Shown here: one piece after another, positions 44,456 through 52,591 of the stretch | Numbering within the stretch: position 1 is the stretch's first letter | Layout: each line of letters starts with the position of its first letter | Assembly (NCBI GenBank): GCA_002344785.1 | Contig: DDUL01000065.1 | Location: 1-64,000, forward strand | Length of the DNA stretch: 64,000 bases | Reading direction: 5' to 3' | DNA from: Bdellovibrionaceae bacterium UBA2339 | Lineage (GTDB): Bacteria > Bdellovibrionota > Bdellovibrionia > Bdellovibrionales > JAMPXM01 | Translations under genes and position numbers: made by a program | Notes under the pieces: generated by a model | Told to the model about the DNA's origin: nothing | The model's database searches: none | The model's input: only the letters and a program-made list of their open reading frames with translations

Positions 44456-44743
44456 GTGTCCAAACCGAGCCCAACACGCCCATTTCAAGTATCAGCTTCG
44501 CCAGCGCCGAAACCGACGTACACGCCTCAGCGCGTTCGCCGTGGCATGAAGACGGATCGCGTGGATTGGGGCGATCTGCAAAAGTATCAGCCGCAGGTGT
44601 TTTGCGATGACTGCATTCATTTCGATGCGCCTCAAAAGCATTGCACGATGGGCTACGCCCCACTTCACACCCGAAGTGAACAGATGGCGCAGTATGAACT
44701 GACCGGGGAAATGGCGTTCTGTCGCTTTTGCGAGATCAACTGA
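44456..44743 (+). CDS. Small Cys-rich protein, unknown function
   Basis: A 95-residue protein. The first 30 residues are Pro/Ser/Thr-rich. The rest has five Cys: C50-x2-C53, C63 and C89-x2-C92, with His62 near, suggesting a zinc or iron-sulfur site. GTG at 44456 is the longest start; ATG at 44546 would drop the low-complexity tail. Neither has a strong Shine-Dalgarno sequence. The hydrolase ATG lies 23 bases downstream, so they may be cotranscribed. Family not recognised. Confidence 0.6.
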   Translation: MSKPSPTRPFQVSASPAPKPTYTPQRVRRGMKTDRVDWGDLQKYQPQVFCDDCIHFDAPQKHCTMGYAPLHTRSEQMAQYELTGEMAFCRFCEIN

Positions 44744-44766
44744 GTATCTCGAATGGGGGTCTCGGA

Positions 44767-45795
44767 ATGAACGCATCGACCTTTGTCGCAATCTGGAATT
44801 CGGAGATGATGCAACTTGGTCTTCTCGTCTTGTGTGCGGCAGGTCTTGTCTTACTCGTCTTGGGCGTCGGCATTTGGTGGGGCCGGCGACGATCCGCGAA
44901 ACTGTCCGCCGAGGCAGCGCTCAGGAGCCCGGAGCTTGATTTGAACGCGCGCCTTGGTGAACTTCAACGCAGCGAAGTTCAGGTGAATGGCCAAAGCTTG
45001 AATGTGGCGTGGCGAGAGTCGGGACATGGACCGAGTGTACTTTGCTTACACGGCATCGGCGCCTCGATGCTGATCTGGCGCCGGCTGGTGCCGAGACTCG
45101 CCGATCAATTTCGAGCTGTGTGCATGGATTGGCCGGGCTTTGGCGACAGCGACAAACCCGAGAATCTTGATTACGGACTGGATCAACAGGCCGAGGTCCT
45201 GGAAAAATTCCTGGAACTTAAATTTGTGGGTCCGAAGTTTTCGAATTTCAAACCGCCCCTGGTGCTCGCAAGCTCCATGGGTGGCGCGATTGCGTTGCAT
45301 CTGGCGGCTCGACGACCGGAGCTTCTGCGCGGACTGATCGTCATTGCACCAGCGACGGATCCGAGCCGAATACCGAAGTTGTTTTTACCGCTTCGTCGAT
45401 TTGGCCAGCAGCTGGCGCGTTTGCATTCGATGCGTCTGGTGCAACAAATCGTGAATCTCGTGATGGCTCGACGCGAGTTGATCACGCCCGAACTCGTGGC
45501 GCTTTATCATCGACCATTTCGCGAAGACTCTCGTTGTGGCGCGGCCTTCTTCAAGGCCCTGCACCTGCTTGCCGACTCGCGCATGCCCAGCGTGTTTATG
45601 AATTTGCCTGTACCGCTCGCCATTGTGCACGGAGGCCGCGATCCCCTTGTGCGAAGCGAATCGATCCGCTCACTTTCGCAGTTGAACCCACAAGTTCGCG
45701 TTCTTCGACATCCCGAGGCCGGGCATCATGTCATGGAAGATGAACCCGAGTGGCTTGCTGAACAGATCATCGAATTTTCTCGACACCTCACTTGA
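44767..45795 (+). CDS. Membrane-anchored alpha/beta hydrolase
   Basis: 342 residues. An N-terminal transmembrane helix (about 15-38) is followed by an alpha/beta-hydrolase fold. The oxyanion segment is LHGIGAS, the nucleophile Ser170 sits in ASSMGG (first Gly of GxSxG replaced by Ala), the acid is in HGGRDPLV and the base in GHHVM. The substrate is unknown; the fold covers esterases, lipases and haloperoxidase-like enzymes. ATG at 44767 has GGGGG eight bases upstream and is preferred over the TTG at 44728, which overlaps the previous gene. Confidence 0.82.
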   Translation: MNASTFVAIWNSEMMQLGLLVLCAAGLVLLVLGVGIWWGRRRSAKLSAEAALRSPELDLNARLGELQRSEVQVNGQSLNVAWRESGHGPSVLCLHGIGASMLIWRRLVPRLADQFRAVCMDWPGFGDSDKPENLDYGLDQQAEVLEKFLELKFVGPKFSNFKPPLVLASSMGGAIALHLAARRPELLRGLIVIAPATDPSRIPKLFLPLRRFGQQLARLHSMRLVQQIVNLVMARRELITPELVALYHRPFREDSRCGAAFFKALHLLADSRMPSVFMNLPVPLAIVHGGRDPLVRSESIRSLSQLNPQVRVLRHPEAGHHVMEDEPEWLAEQIIEFSRHLT

Positions 45796-46372
45796 AGTTG
45801 CGAAAGCCGACCTCGAGCATTTTTCCGCCGCAAAACGGCTTTTCAAGACAAAATTTTCTCCCCGACCTCCCTCGAGTTGCATGGTGTGCGTCGATTTTTT
45901 TGCATGCCGAAAGTCGAGCCAAACTGGGCTTTTCTCCTAGGTAAATCGGACTTTTCCCTAGGACCAGACGCGACCAAGGCACAATTTTGCGACAGAAAAC
46001 CCACACTGGACCACGAACAAGCCCCTCGTCCTGTCAAGAATCCGTCCGCAACGACGATGAGTAGCTTGTCGCGAGTCAATGCAGCGAACATCGCTCGAAC
46101 CTTAGTGAGAGAGATGCCGCGAGTGAGGAGCGAAGAAGAATCACGGGGCGCAGAATGTGCCGGAGAACTGAGGTCACAGATCTCCGCATGACAGAGAAGA
46201 TGGTTTCGAAAGGAGGCCTTCAAGGAAGAGAGACGAAGAGTACAAGGAAGAATTGTGTTCTCACGCAATGTACTTAAATCAAGGCTCGGATGCCGATTCC
46301 CCTGCGACTAAATCAGATCTCTCAAACGAGAGACAACGCCTCAAGGGGGAGGATGAGACAAGGAGGTAACAA
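45796..46372 (+). other. Flagellin upstream region
   Basis: About 580 bases without a convincing gene. Two imperfect 15-base direct repeats (GGCTTTTCTCCTAGG and GGACTTTTCCCTAGG) lie at 45927 and 45948. A possible sigma-28 promoter and the leader ORF lie at the right end. Confidence 0.5.
46275..46299 (+). promoter_or_regulatory. Possible sigma-28 flagellar promoter
   Basis: TAAA at 46275 is followed by 13 bases and GCCGATTC at 46292, close to the sigma-28 consensus TAAA-N15-GCCGATAA but two bases short in the spacer. It lies about 100 bases upstream of the flagellin start. Confidence 0.4.
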
Positions 46373-46396
46373 ATGGTTTTAATTAACGGAGGATAA
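46373..46396 (+). CDS. Seven-codon leader ORF upstream of flagellin
   Basis: ATG-GTT-TTA-ATT-AAC-GGA-GGA-TAA encodes MVLINGG. It has a near-perfect ribosome binding site, AAGGAGGT, five bases ahead, stronger than most genes here. Its two final Gly codons are the Shine-Dalgarno sequence of the flagellin gene, whose ATG begins two bases after the stop. Translation of the leader would therefore control access to the flagellin start. Expression is not shown by sequence alone. Confidence 0.45.
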   Translation: MVLINGG

Positions 46397-46398
46397 TC

Positions 46399-47232
46399 AT
46401 GGGTTTTCGTATTTCGACAAATATCGCATCGGTGAACGCTCAACGTAATTTGGGTGATTCGCAATCTAAAGTGGCCAACTCGATGGCGCAGCTCGCTTCG
46501 GGTAGCCGTATCAACAAGTCGGCTGACGACGCCGCAGGTCTCGCGATCAGTGAAAACTTGAAGTCGCAGATCCGCTCGACTCGTCAGGCGAACCGCAACG
46601 CACAAGACGGCGTGTCGCTGGTCCAAACTGCTGAGGGTGGTTTGAACGAGATCTCGTCGATCGTGACTCGATTGCGCGAACTGGGTATCCAGGCCGCTTC
46701 GGACACAGTCGGCGACACAGAGCGTGGCTTCATCAACAAGGAAGTCCAGCAGCTCAAGTCGGAAATGCAGCGGATCGCGCAAGTGACGAAGTGGGGTTCG
46801 ACAGGTCTTCTGGATGGTTCGACACCGACATATGATTTCCAAGTCGGTATCAACAACGATGACTTCGCGGACCGCATCTCCTTCGTCGGTACGGAGAACG
46901 TGGCCACGATCGATGCATTGGGTATTTCGGGTGTCGACTATACGTCGAAAGAGGGTGCACAAACTGCTCTCGGCGAACTCGACAAGGCTCAGGAGATGGT
47001 GAACGGCATGCGCGCCAACTTGGGTGCCCTGCAGAACCGTCTGACTTCGACCATCACAAACCTCGGTGTCGCAGAAGAGAATTTGAGTGCTGCAAACTCT
47101 CGAATTCGCGACACGGATGTGGCGGCTTCGACAGCTGAGATGACTCGAAACCAGATCTTGCTTCAGGCTTCGACTTCGACGCTCGCTCAGGCGAACGCGA
47201 AGGACCAGTTGGCCCTGAAACTGATCGGCTGA
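46399..47232 (+). CDS. fliC: Flagellin
   Basis: 277 residues, the filament subunit exported by the flagellar type III system. The conserved N-terminal D0/D1 (start MGFRISTNIASVNAQRNL, then LASGSRINKSADDAAGLAIS) and C-terminal D1/D0 (SRIRDTDVAASTAEMTRNQILLQ, core RIRDTDVA) are present, with a short variable middle and no D2/D3. This short form is like the flagellins of Bdellovibrio. GGAGG lies six bases before the ATG. No other flagellar gene is nearby. Confidence 0.95.
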   Translation: MGFRISTNIASVNAQRNLGDSQSKVANSMAQLASGSRINKSADDAAGLAISENLKSQIRSTRQANRNAQDGVSLVQTAEGGLNEISSIVTRLRELGIQAASDTVGDTERGFINKEVQQLKSEMQRIAQVTKWGSTGLLDGSTPTYDFQVGINNDDFADRISFVGTENVATIDALGISGVDYTSKEGAQTALGELDKAQEMVNGMRANLGALQNRLTSTITNLGVAEENLSAANSRIRDTDVAASTAEMTRNQILLQASTSTLAQANAKDQLALKLIG

Positions 47233-47615
47233 AGTCCGTAACAAGCATCGCACAAGGGGCCTGACCCAAGGTGAGGCCCTGAGTGAGTGCAGATCGAAGA
47301 GTTGAAAAACTCGACAATGACCAAGTGATTGCGAACCGCGAGCTCCCCGCTCGCGGTTTTTTTCATCGTGAGGCGGATGGAGAGTTCTTCACACTTCGCC
47401 CGTGGACTCGAAAGGCCGTCACCCGACTCGACACTTTGGCGAACTTTGCGCGTGGCTCGTCGGTGCTGAACAGCGGACCGAGTGAGTCGCGAAAAAGTGT
47501 CGAACTTTCGCCCAGGACTCTGGACCAGACTCGCTCAAGGCCCGGAGTGGGGAAGCCGAACAGTTGGTGTCGGTTGGATCTTTGGTGCTGGTTCTGTGCT
47601 GTAAGGGAGGTCTTC
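47233..47615 (+). other. Spacer between flagellin and lipoprotein genes
   Basis: This 383-base region contains the terminator at 47334-47363 and a weaker GGGCCT/AGGCCC hairpin at about 47255-47277. No gene is apparent; the lipoprotein promoter should lie in the last 200 bases, but I see no clear match. Confidence 0.45.
47334..47363 (+). terminator. Flagellin terminator
   Basis: A ten-base-pair stem (AACCGCGAGC/GCTCGCGGTT) with a TCCCC loop is followed by a run of seven T. It lies about 100 bases after the flagellin stop. Confidence 0.8.
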
Positions 47616-48362
47616 ATGCGCTCTCCAAACTTTAAGATGCTGGTGATGGGTTCACTGCTGTTGAGTCTTTCGGCTTGCGCGCCGGGATTCAAATCCGCAA
47701 CAGAGTGTGCCGGCAGCTCTTGCTCGCAGCTCGGCTCTGGCCAACCTGGCGAAGGTGGATCTTCACAGCCCCCAGGTCAGCAGACGGGCTGGGAAAGCGT
47801 GTCGATGGATGGCGCCATCAATGGTGGGCGCTTTGACCGCACGCAAGTGGTGAGCATTGATCGAGCGAGCAAAACTTTGGTGATCCGATTGCCCTTCATT
47901 CCTGGTGTGCAGGTGGGCGTTGAGGCACCGCTCCCGATTCGCGAAATTCCGGGCGCCACGATTGGCCTGGAGATTTCTCCGGACGGCTCGTCTCACCTCG
48001 TCCTTCGCCTCCCCTTAGAACATGTGTTGCGCGGCGTTGATTTTCTGCCCAAGGGCCGCCTCCCCAATGGCGATCCCCTGCCCGCCATCCCCGAGGGCGA
48101 ACTGCCTTCGCTGGGCCTCAGCTTCAACCGTAACCCCGACTTGCGCGGCGCGCTCTACTTGAGCCCAACGGTGGTGGGATTGTTCATCAACACGAAGTTT
48201 GATCCCTACATTCGCCTGACGCTACCGATTCGCGACCAAGCTCGCACAAAAACCTATGGCTACTTCACCTCGATCCCCGCCAAAGGTGGCTTCGACGGCG
48301 GATTCTTCATCTCTGTCGCCCTGCCTCCAGAGTTGGCGCGCGCCATCGACGACTTGCTCTGA
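47616..48362 (+). CDS. Predicted lipoprotein, unknown function
   Basis: 248 residues with a lipoprotein signal peptide: hydrophobic core at 8-19 and lipobox L18-S-A-C21. A Ser/Gly/Gln-rich linker (about 30-60) leads to a beta-rich domain with repeated hydrophobic strands (TLVIRLPFIPGVQVGV, LRLPLEHVL, YIRLTLPI). I do not recognise the fold. ATG at 47616 with GGGAGG ahead is chosen; the ORF extends upstream to 47283 but without signal. Residue after Cys21 is Ala, consistent with outer-membrane sorting. Confidence 0.75.
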   Translation: MRSPNFKMLVMGSLLLSLSACAPGFKSATECAGSSCSQLGSGQPGEGGSSQPPGQQTGWESVSMDGAINGGRFDRTQVVSIDRASKTLVIRLPFIPGVQVGVEAPLPIREIPGATIGLEISPDGSSHLVLRLPLEHVLRGVDFLPKGRLPNGDPLPAIPEGELPSLGLSFNRNPDLRGALYLSPTVVGLFINTKFDPYIRLTLPIRDQARTKTYGYFTSIPAKGGFDGGFFISVALPPELARAIDDLL

Positions 48363-48888
48363 TCGAGTCCACAGGGACGAGTCTTGAGTCCGACGGATTC
48401 AGGACGGAAGTCAGTCGAACAACGAAAGTCGGTTAAAAAGCTGAAGTTTTGCGTCGCCCCTGTTGCCTAACAGGGGCGCTGTGTTTCAGACTTGGGCTCG
48501 TCTCAAGTTTGTGGCAACCCGTAAGGCGGCGAGACGAGTGCGAGGCAAGTTCGAGGTGAATATGAGCCGCGCGCTGATCAAGGTGTCATCGTCGATGAAC
48601 GATGGGGCGCGGGCCTCGTGATTTGATGTCGAGTTGGGGCATCGAGTTTGGGCCACAGCTCGAATCGCGAGCGGGATCGGGTCGGTGGTTGGGATGGTCG
48701 AAGCCTTTCACGCTTCGAACGACTGCTTCGACTGACTTGTTCGACTGACTCGTTCGATAAAAAAATGGTGTTTGAAGAGTTTGAGATATTTCAGGGATTT
48801 TTGCAGAGAATTGTAAAACGAGTTTTGAGAAGACTTTGAGAAGACTTTAAGAAAACTGATGAACTGACGGACTACAGGGAGAGCAAGC
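48363..48888 (+). other. Spacer between lipoprotein and histone-like genes
   Basis: 526 bases without a convincing gene. It holds the hairpin at 48455-48478, two 13-base near-repeats of TTCGACTGACTTG around 48726-48751, and tandem 11-base GAGAAGACTTT copies just ahead of the histone-like gene. Confidence 0.5.
48455..48478 (+). terminator. Terminator-like hairpin after the lipoprotein gene
   Basis: A ten-base-pair stem CGCCCCTGTT/AACAGGGGCG with a GCCT loop lies 93 bases after the stop. It is followed only by a short GTGTTT, so termination strength is uncertain. Confidence 0.5.
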
Positions 48889-49344
48889 ATGGCAAAGAAA
48901 AAGGCGACAAAGAAATCGGCGAAGGCAAAGAAAGCGACAAAAAAATCGGCGACAAAGAAGACCGCAAAAAAGGCGACGAAAAAGTCAGCTAAGAAAGCGG
49001 CTCCCAAAAAGACCGCGAAAAAAGCCGCCAAAAAGACGGCTAAGAAAGCGGCTCCCAAAAAGACCGCGAAAAAAGCGGCACCGAAGAAAGTGAAAGCCGC
49101 AGCACCGAAGGCTGCGCCGGCTCCGAAGAAAGCTCCAGTCGTTATTCCTCCGATGCCTTATGAAGAGAGCGACGAGTTGGCGATTGATCGCGCAGATCTT
49201 CCGGGCGAAGACGAATTGGACGACATGGACACAGCTTCGACAGAGATCGACGAAGAAGCTGAAGAGAACGATGAAACCAGCGGTGGCGACTTCAACGACG
49301 ACTACAGCGACGACGATGAAGACGACGACGAAGGTATGATCTGA
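48889..49344 (+). CDS. Histone-H1-like protein with acidic tail
   Basis: 151 residues of opposite-charge halves. Residues 1-78 are almost only Lys, Ala, Thr, Ser and Pro in KKxAKKA-type repeats, like the C-terminal tail of histone H1 and bacterial H1-like proteins, and should bind DNA. Residues 92-151 are rich in Asp and Glu. A 38-base perfect repeat at 48988 and 49039 (51-base period) shows recent internal duplication. Presumably a nucleoid protein; the acidic tail could be autoinhibitory or bind basic partners. Start ATG with GGGAGAG ahead. Confidence 0.85.
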   Translation: MAKKKATKKSAKAKKATKKSATKKTAKKATKKSAKKAAPKKTAKKAAKKTAKKAAPKKTAKKAAPKKVKAAAPKAAPAPKKAPVVIPPMPYEESDELAIDRADLPGEDELDDMDTASTEIDEEAEENDETSGGDFNDDYSDDDEDDDEGMI

Positions 49345-49408
49345 TTTTAGGTTCGAGCTGCGGTTGTGCGGCTCGATTCTCAGCGTGTCGCCGAGCTGGC
49401 GATACCCA

Positions 49409-49440
49409 TAAAAAAACCGGGCTCTCGCCCGGTTTTTTTA
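49409..49440. terminator. Bidirectional terminator
   Basis: A 12-base-pair stem (AAAAAACCGGGC and its complement) with a TCTC loop and T-runs on both strands. It lies between the convergent histone-like gene and the sigma-54 activator and can serve both. Confidence 0.85.
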
Positions 49441-49471
49441 TTTCAACTCGATCATCTCACCTGATGTCAGA

Positions 49472-50581
49472 TCAGACTTTCGGGCGCGAGTGCACGGCGT
49501 ACTTCTCGAATTCACCGTACTCATGCAGTTTGTTATAGAGCGTCTTGATGGTGATCCCGAGCGCGTTCGCGGCTTGTGTCTTGTTGCCGTCGAAATAGTT
49601 CAGGGCCTTCAGAATGTAACGCTTTTCCAACTCATAGAGCGTGATCGTCGGATCATAGTTATCCGTCGTCACCTTCTGCTCGGGGTTCAAGATATGCTCG
49701 GGAAGATCGCCCGGCATGATCGTGTGACCGTCGGCCAGAATTTGCAGACGCTCGCAAACATTCTGAAGTTCGCGAATGTTTCCCGGCCAGTCATAGCGCA
49801 TGAGGATCTTCATCGCGTCTTCGCTCATCTGCCGACCGCGATTCAAAATTCGATGCGACGACTTCTGCAAGAAGTGCTCGACGAGCAAGGGAATGTCTTC
49901 CTTACGACGACGGAGCGGCGGTGAATGCACCGTGATGGTGTTGATTCGGTAGTAGAGATCTTCTCGGAAGTTGCTGTTTTGCACTTCGGTGTCGAGCTCG
50001 CGATTCGTTGCCGAAATCAAACGAATGTCGACTTTGATCGGATCTTTGCCGCCGACGCGAAAGATCTCGCCTTCTTGAATGAAGCGCAGGAGCTTGGCCT
50101 GAATTCCGGGCGTGAGCTCGCCGATTTCATCGAGGAACAAAGTTCCGCCGTTCGCCGCTTCGGCTAAGCCGATCTTGCGAGTGTAGGCGCCGGTGAAGGA
50201 ACCTTTTTCGTGACCGAAGAGTTCAGACTCAAGCAGTGTTTCGCGGAGCGCGCCGCAGTTGATCGCCACAAAGGGCTTGTTGCGACGATTCGAACGCTCA
50301 TGAATCGCACGAGCGACCAATTCTTTGCCCGTACCTGACTCACCCAAGATCAACACCGTGGCCGATGAGGGCGACACGCGGTCGATCATCTTCATCAGCT
50401 GGCGCATGACTTCCGACTTATAGACGATGGTCTTGGAGTCTGCGTTGTGGGGCGAGATCGCCTCACCATTCGTGATGCCGCCAAGGCCTCCCACCGGGAG
50501 GGCAGAACCCGGCAACACAGGTGTGCCGACGAGGTCCTTGGACGTGGAATCGATTTTTCCATCGAAATGGGTTTGCGACAT
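49472..50581 (-). CDS. Sigma-54 activator without receiver domain
   Basis: 369 residues. There is no receiver; about 50 low-complexity residues precede the AAA+ domain (Walker A GESGTGKE 80-87, GSFTGA loop, Walker B LFLDEIGE) and a Fis-type helix-turn-helix. The Thr of the loop is kept, so sigma-54 activation is likely. Without a sensor domain, control may be by expression level or a partner protein. ATG at 50581 is chosen; upstream sequence to 50707 looks non-coding. Target genes unknown. Confidence 0.82.
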   Translation of the reverse strand: MSQTHFDGKIDSTSKDLVGTPVLPGSALPVGGLGGITNGEAISPHNADSKTIVYKSEVMRQLMKMIDRVSPSSATVLILGESGTGKELVARAIHERSNRRNKPFVAINCGALRETLLESELFGHEKGSFTGAYTRKIGLAEAANGGTLFLDEIGELTPGIQAKLLRFIQEGEIFRVGGKDPIKVDIRLISATNRELDTEVQNSNFREDLYYRINTITVHSPPLRRRKEDIPLLVEHFLQKSSHRILNRGRQMSEDAMKILMRYDWPGNIRELQNVCERLQILADGHTIMPGDLPEHILNPEQKVTTDNYDPTITLYELEKRYILKALNYFDGNKTQAANALGITIKTLYNKLHEYGEFEKYAVHSRPKV

Positions 50582-50740
50582 AAACGTACCGCCTTCGATT
50601 GTGGTTAGACCAAACTCGCCCTTCGTCTCATTTTGGGACGACGCGTCGAGAGAAGTAGTAACGCATTGCGGAAAAATGTGCAAGAAAGTTTGTAAAAGCT
50701 CCTGCAATTTTTTCCAAGCAGGGGTGTCGAGGGACGTTTT

Positions 50741-51766
50741 TTGGCAACTCGCACGACATCAGCCCACCCCTTTCGCGGCAACCGAAAGCTGGCTGGCGCC
50801 ATAATTAAATACCTGAAATACATGAGCTTTATTGAATCCAGCTCGGGCCATACCTTGCGCGCCTACCGCCTGGATCTTGAACAGGCCTACGGCACCCTAC
50901 CCGAACTTCAGGGTAAGGAACTTGAAGGCCTTACTCCCCCACCGGCGGATCAGGCCCCCGATCCAGAGTTTGAGTCGATGGTGCTGGAACTGAGTCGATC
51001 CGCTCAGCGCTCATGGAGTGGTTTAGCGGCGGCCTCGCGCAATCGAAAAGTCGCCACGCTCAAGAGCTTTTTGGGCTGGCTGCATCGCGAGGCTTGGGTG
51101 GCCCGCGATTTGGCGTCACGCCTACCGATGCCGAAGGTGCCTCAGCGACTCCCTCACTTTTTATCTGTCGATGAAGCCCTGAGCCTGATTCGCAGCCTCC
51201 AGGCCAAGGCGGCGCAGGGTGAGACGGCAGCTGAGCGTGATTTGCTCTTAGTGCTTCTCCTTTATGGTGGGGGCTTGCGCGTGAGTGAGGCCTGCGGCCT
51301 ACAGTGGTCTCAGGTGCAGGTGTCCCCGCAGGTTACGGGTGGCGGGCAGTTGCGAGTTCGCGGCAAAGGTGAGCGCGAGCGCGTGGTGATCTTGCCGGAG
51401 CTTGTGCGCCAGGAACTTGCGCGGGCGATGAACCAACGTACGGGTGCTTACGTGCTGGGCGGTCAAGCTCCTTGGTCGACGAGATCCGCTTATGCACGAG
51501 TGCGCGCGGCGGGTGTCGAGGCCGGGCTCTTGCAACCACTTCATCCGCACGCACTTCGCCACAGCTTTGCGACGCATTTGCTGCAATCCGGAGCCAATCT
51601 GCGAACACTGCAAGAGCTGCTTGGTCATTCCACACTGCAAGCCACGAGTCGCTACACGCACGTGGGCCTGGATGAATTGGCCCGCACACTTGAAACGCGA
51701 CATCCCCTGCGCGAGCGCTTTGGATCAACAGGCCGACGCGAAGAGAGTGACAGCGGCGAGGGTTGA
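50741..51766 (+). CDS. Tyrosine recombinase, XerC/XerD type
   Basis: 341 residues with the N-terminal SAM-like domain (about 15-125) and the catalytic domain. The full catalytic set is visible: R180 (GGGLRVSEACGL), K209 (VRGKGER), H270-x2-R273, H296 and Y305. These enzymes resolve chromosome dimers at dif. The TTG start at 50741 keeps the complete N-terminal helix; the ATG at 50822 would cut it. Cellular context (no phage genes, no att repeats) favours a housekeeping Xer enzyme. Confidence 0.85.
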   Translation: MATRTTSAHPFRGNRKLAGAIIKYLKYMSFIESSSGHTLRAYRLDLEQAYGTLPELQGKELEGLTPPPADQAPDPEFESMVLELSRSAQRSWSGLAAASRNRKVATLKSFLGWLHREAWVARDLASRLPMPKVPQRLPHFLSVDEALSLIRSLQAKAAQGETAAERDLLLVLLLYGGGLRVSEACGLQWSQVQVSPQVTGGGQLRVRGKGERERVVILPELVRQELARAMNQRTGAYVLGGQAPWSTRSAYARVRAAGVEAGLLQPLHPHALRHSFATHLLQSGANLRTLQELLGHSTLQATSRYTHVGLDELARTLETRHPLRERFGSTGRREESDSGEG

Positions 51767-51797
51767 CCCTGGCTTGCGGGGCGATTAGCTCGAGAGC

Positions 51798-52376
51798 ATG
51801 AGTGCGCTGCAAAAAGCTGTGTTTTTAGATCGCGATGGCACGTTGATCATCGACAAAGTTTACCTCAACGATCCCGAGCAAATTGAATATCTGCCTGACG
51901 TATTTGAAGCGCTCCGCTTGCTTCGCGACGCCGGATTTATTTTTCTTATCGCCACCAATCAAAGCGGCATCGCGCGCCGATTGGTCGAGCCCGTCAACTT
52001 GGATGAAACTCATCGTCGCATGCGGGCCGAGTTCGCTCGACATGGCGTGGATCTGAAGGCGTTTTACTATGCGCCCTATGCCGTGGAATCGAATCATTGG
52101 GTGCGAAAGCCAAATCCCGGCATGCTCCTTCGCGGGGCCTTGGATTTTCGCGTCGACTTAGAAGCCAGTTGGATGCTCGGCGATCGATATAGCGACGTCG
52201 AGGCGGGAAGACGAGCGGGATGCCGAACCGGACTTTTGCTCGGTCATGAGAGTTGGCCGCCGAGTGGGACACCGAGTGAAAATCTGCAGTGGCCGGATCT
52301 GGCCTGTGATGGACTTTTGGAGATGGCCCGACAAATTCTCGCATTCGAGCGAGCCCGCGCCATCGTCGCAAATTGA
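51798..52376 (+). CDS. HAD phosphatase, GmhB-like, lacking the zinc site
   Basis: 192 residues. The HAD motif FLDRDGT gives D11 and D13; TNQSG is motif II, and RKPNPGM and GDRYSDVEAG are motifs III/IV. This matches D-glycero-D-manno-heptose-1,7-bisphosphate phosphatase of the LPS heptose pathway or a histidinol-phosphatase relative. The four Cys/His of the GmhB zinc loop are absent (region YYAPYAVESNHW). Start ATG 31 bases after the recombinase stop. Confidence 0.8.
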   Translation: MSALQKAVFLDRDGTLIIDKVYLNDPEQIEYLPDVFEALRLLRDAGFIFLIATNQSGIARRLVEPVNLDETHRRMRAEFARHGVDLKAFYYAPYAVESNHWVRKPNPGMLLRGALDFRVDLEASWMLGDRYSDVEAGRRAGCRTGLLLGHESWPPSGTPSENLQWPDLACDGLLEMARQILAFERARAIVAN

Positions 52377-52591
52377 GACGCTCAGTTCTGAGCCACTGAC
52401 TTGTCGAATTTGAGACGACGTCGTGGATTTCTACAGCCATCGGAACAATGTGCCGAAGAGAAGCTTGGGTCTTTAAGATCCTTCGATCTGCATTTTGGTG
52501 CTGGGTCGAACAGCTTCGCTTTGAATGCGCCCAACTGAACGTCGACGGCCTGCCGCGAATGGCTCGGGCTGCGAAGAGCCAAGGAGAGACT

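Noticed and set aside
46279..47253. A 324-codon ORF opposite flagellin
   Set aside because: Antisense to an unmistakable flagellin; Cys/Arg/Leu-rich composition typical of shadows.
50741..51766. Integrase of a mobile element
   Set aside because: No flanking repeats, tRNA target or phage genes; sequence and length fit a housekeeping Xer recombinase.
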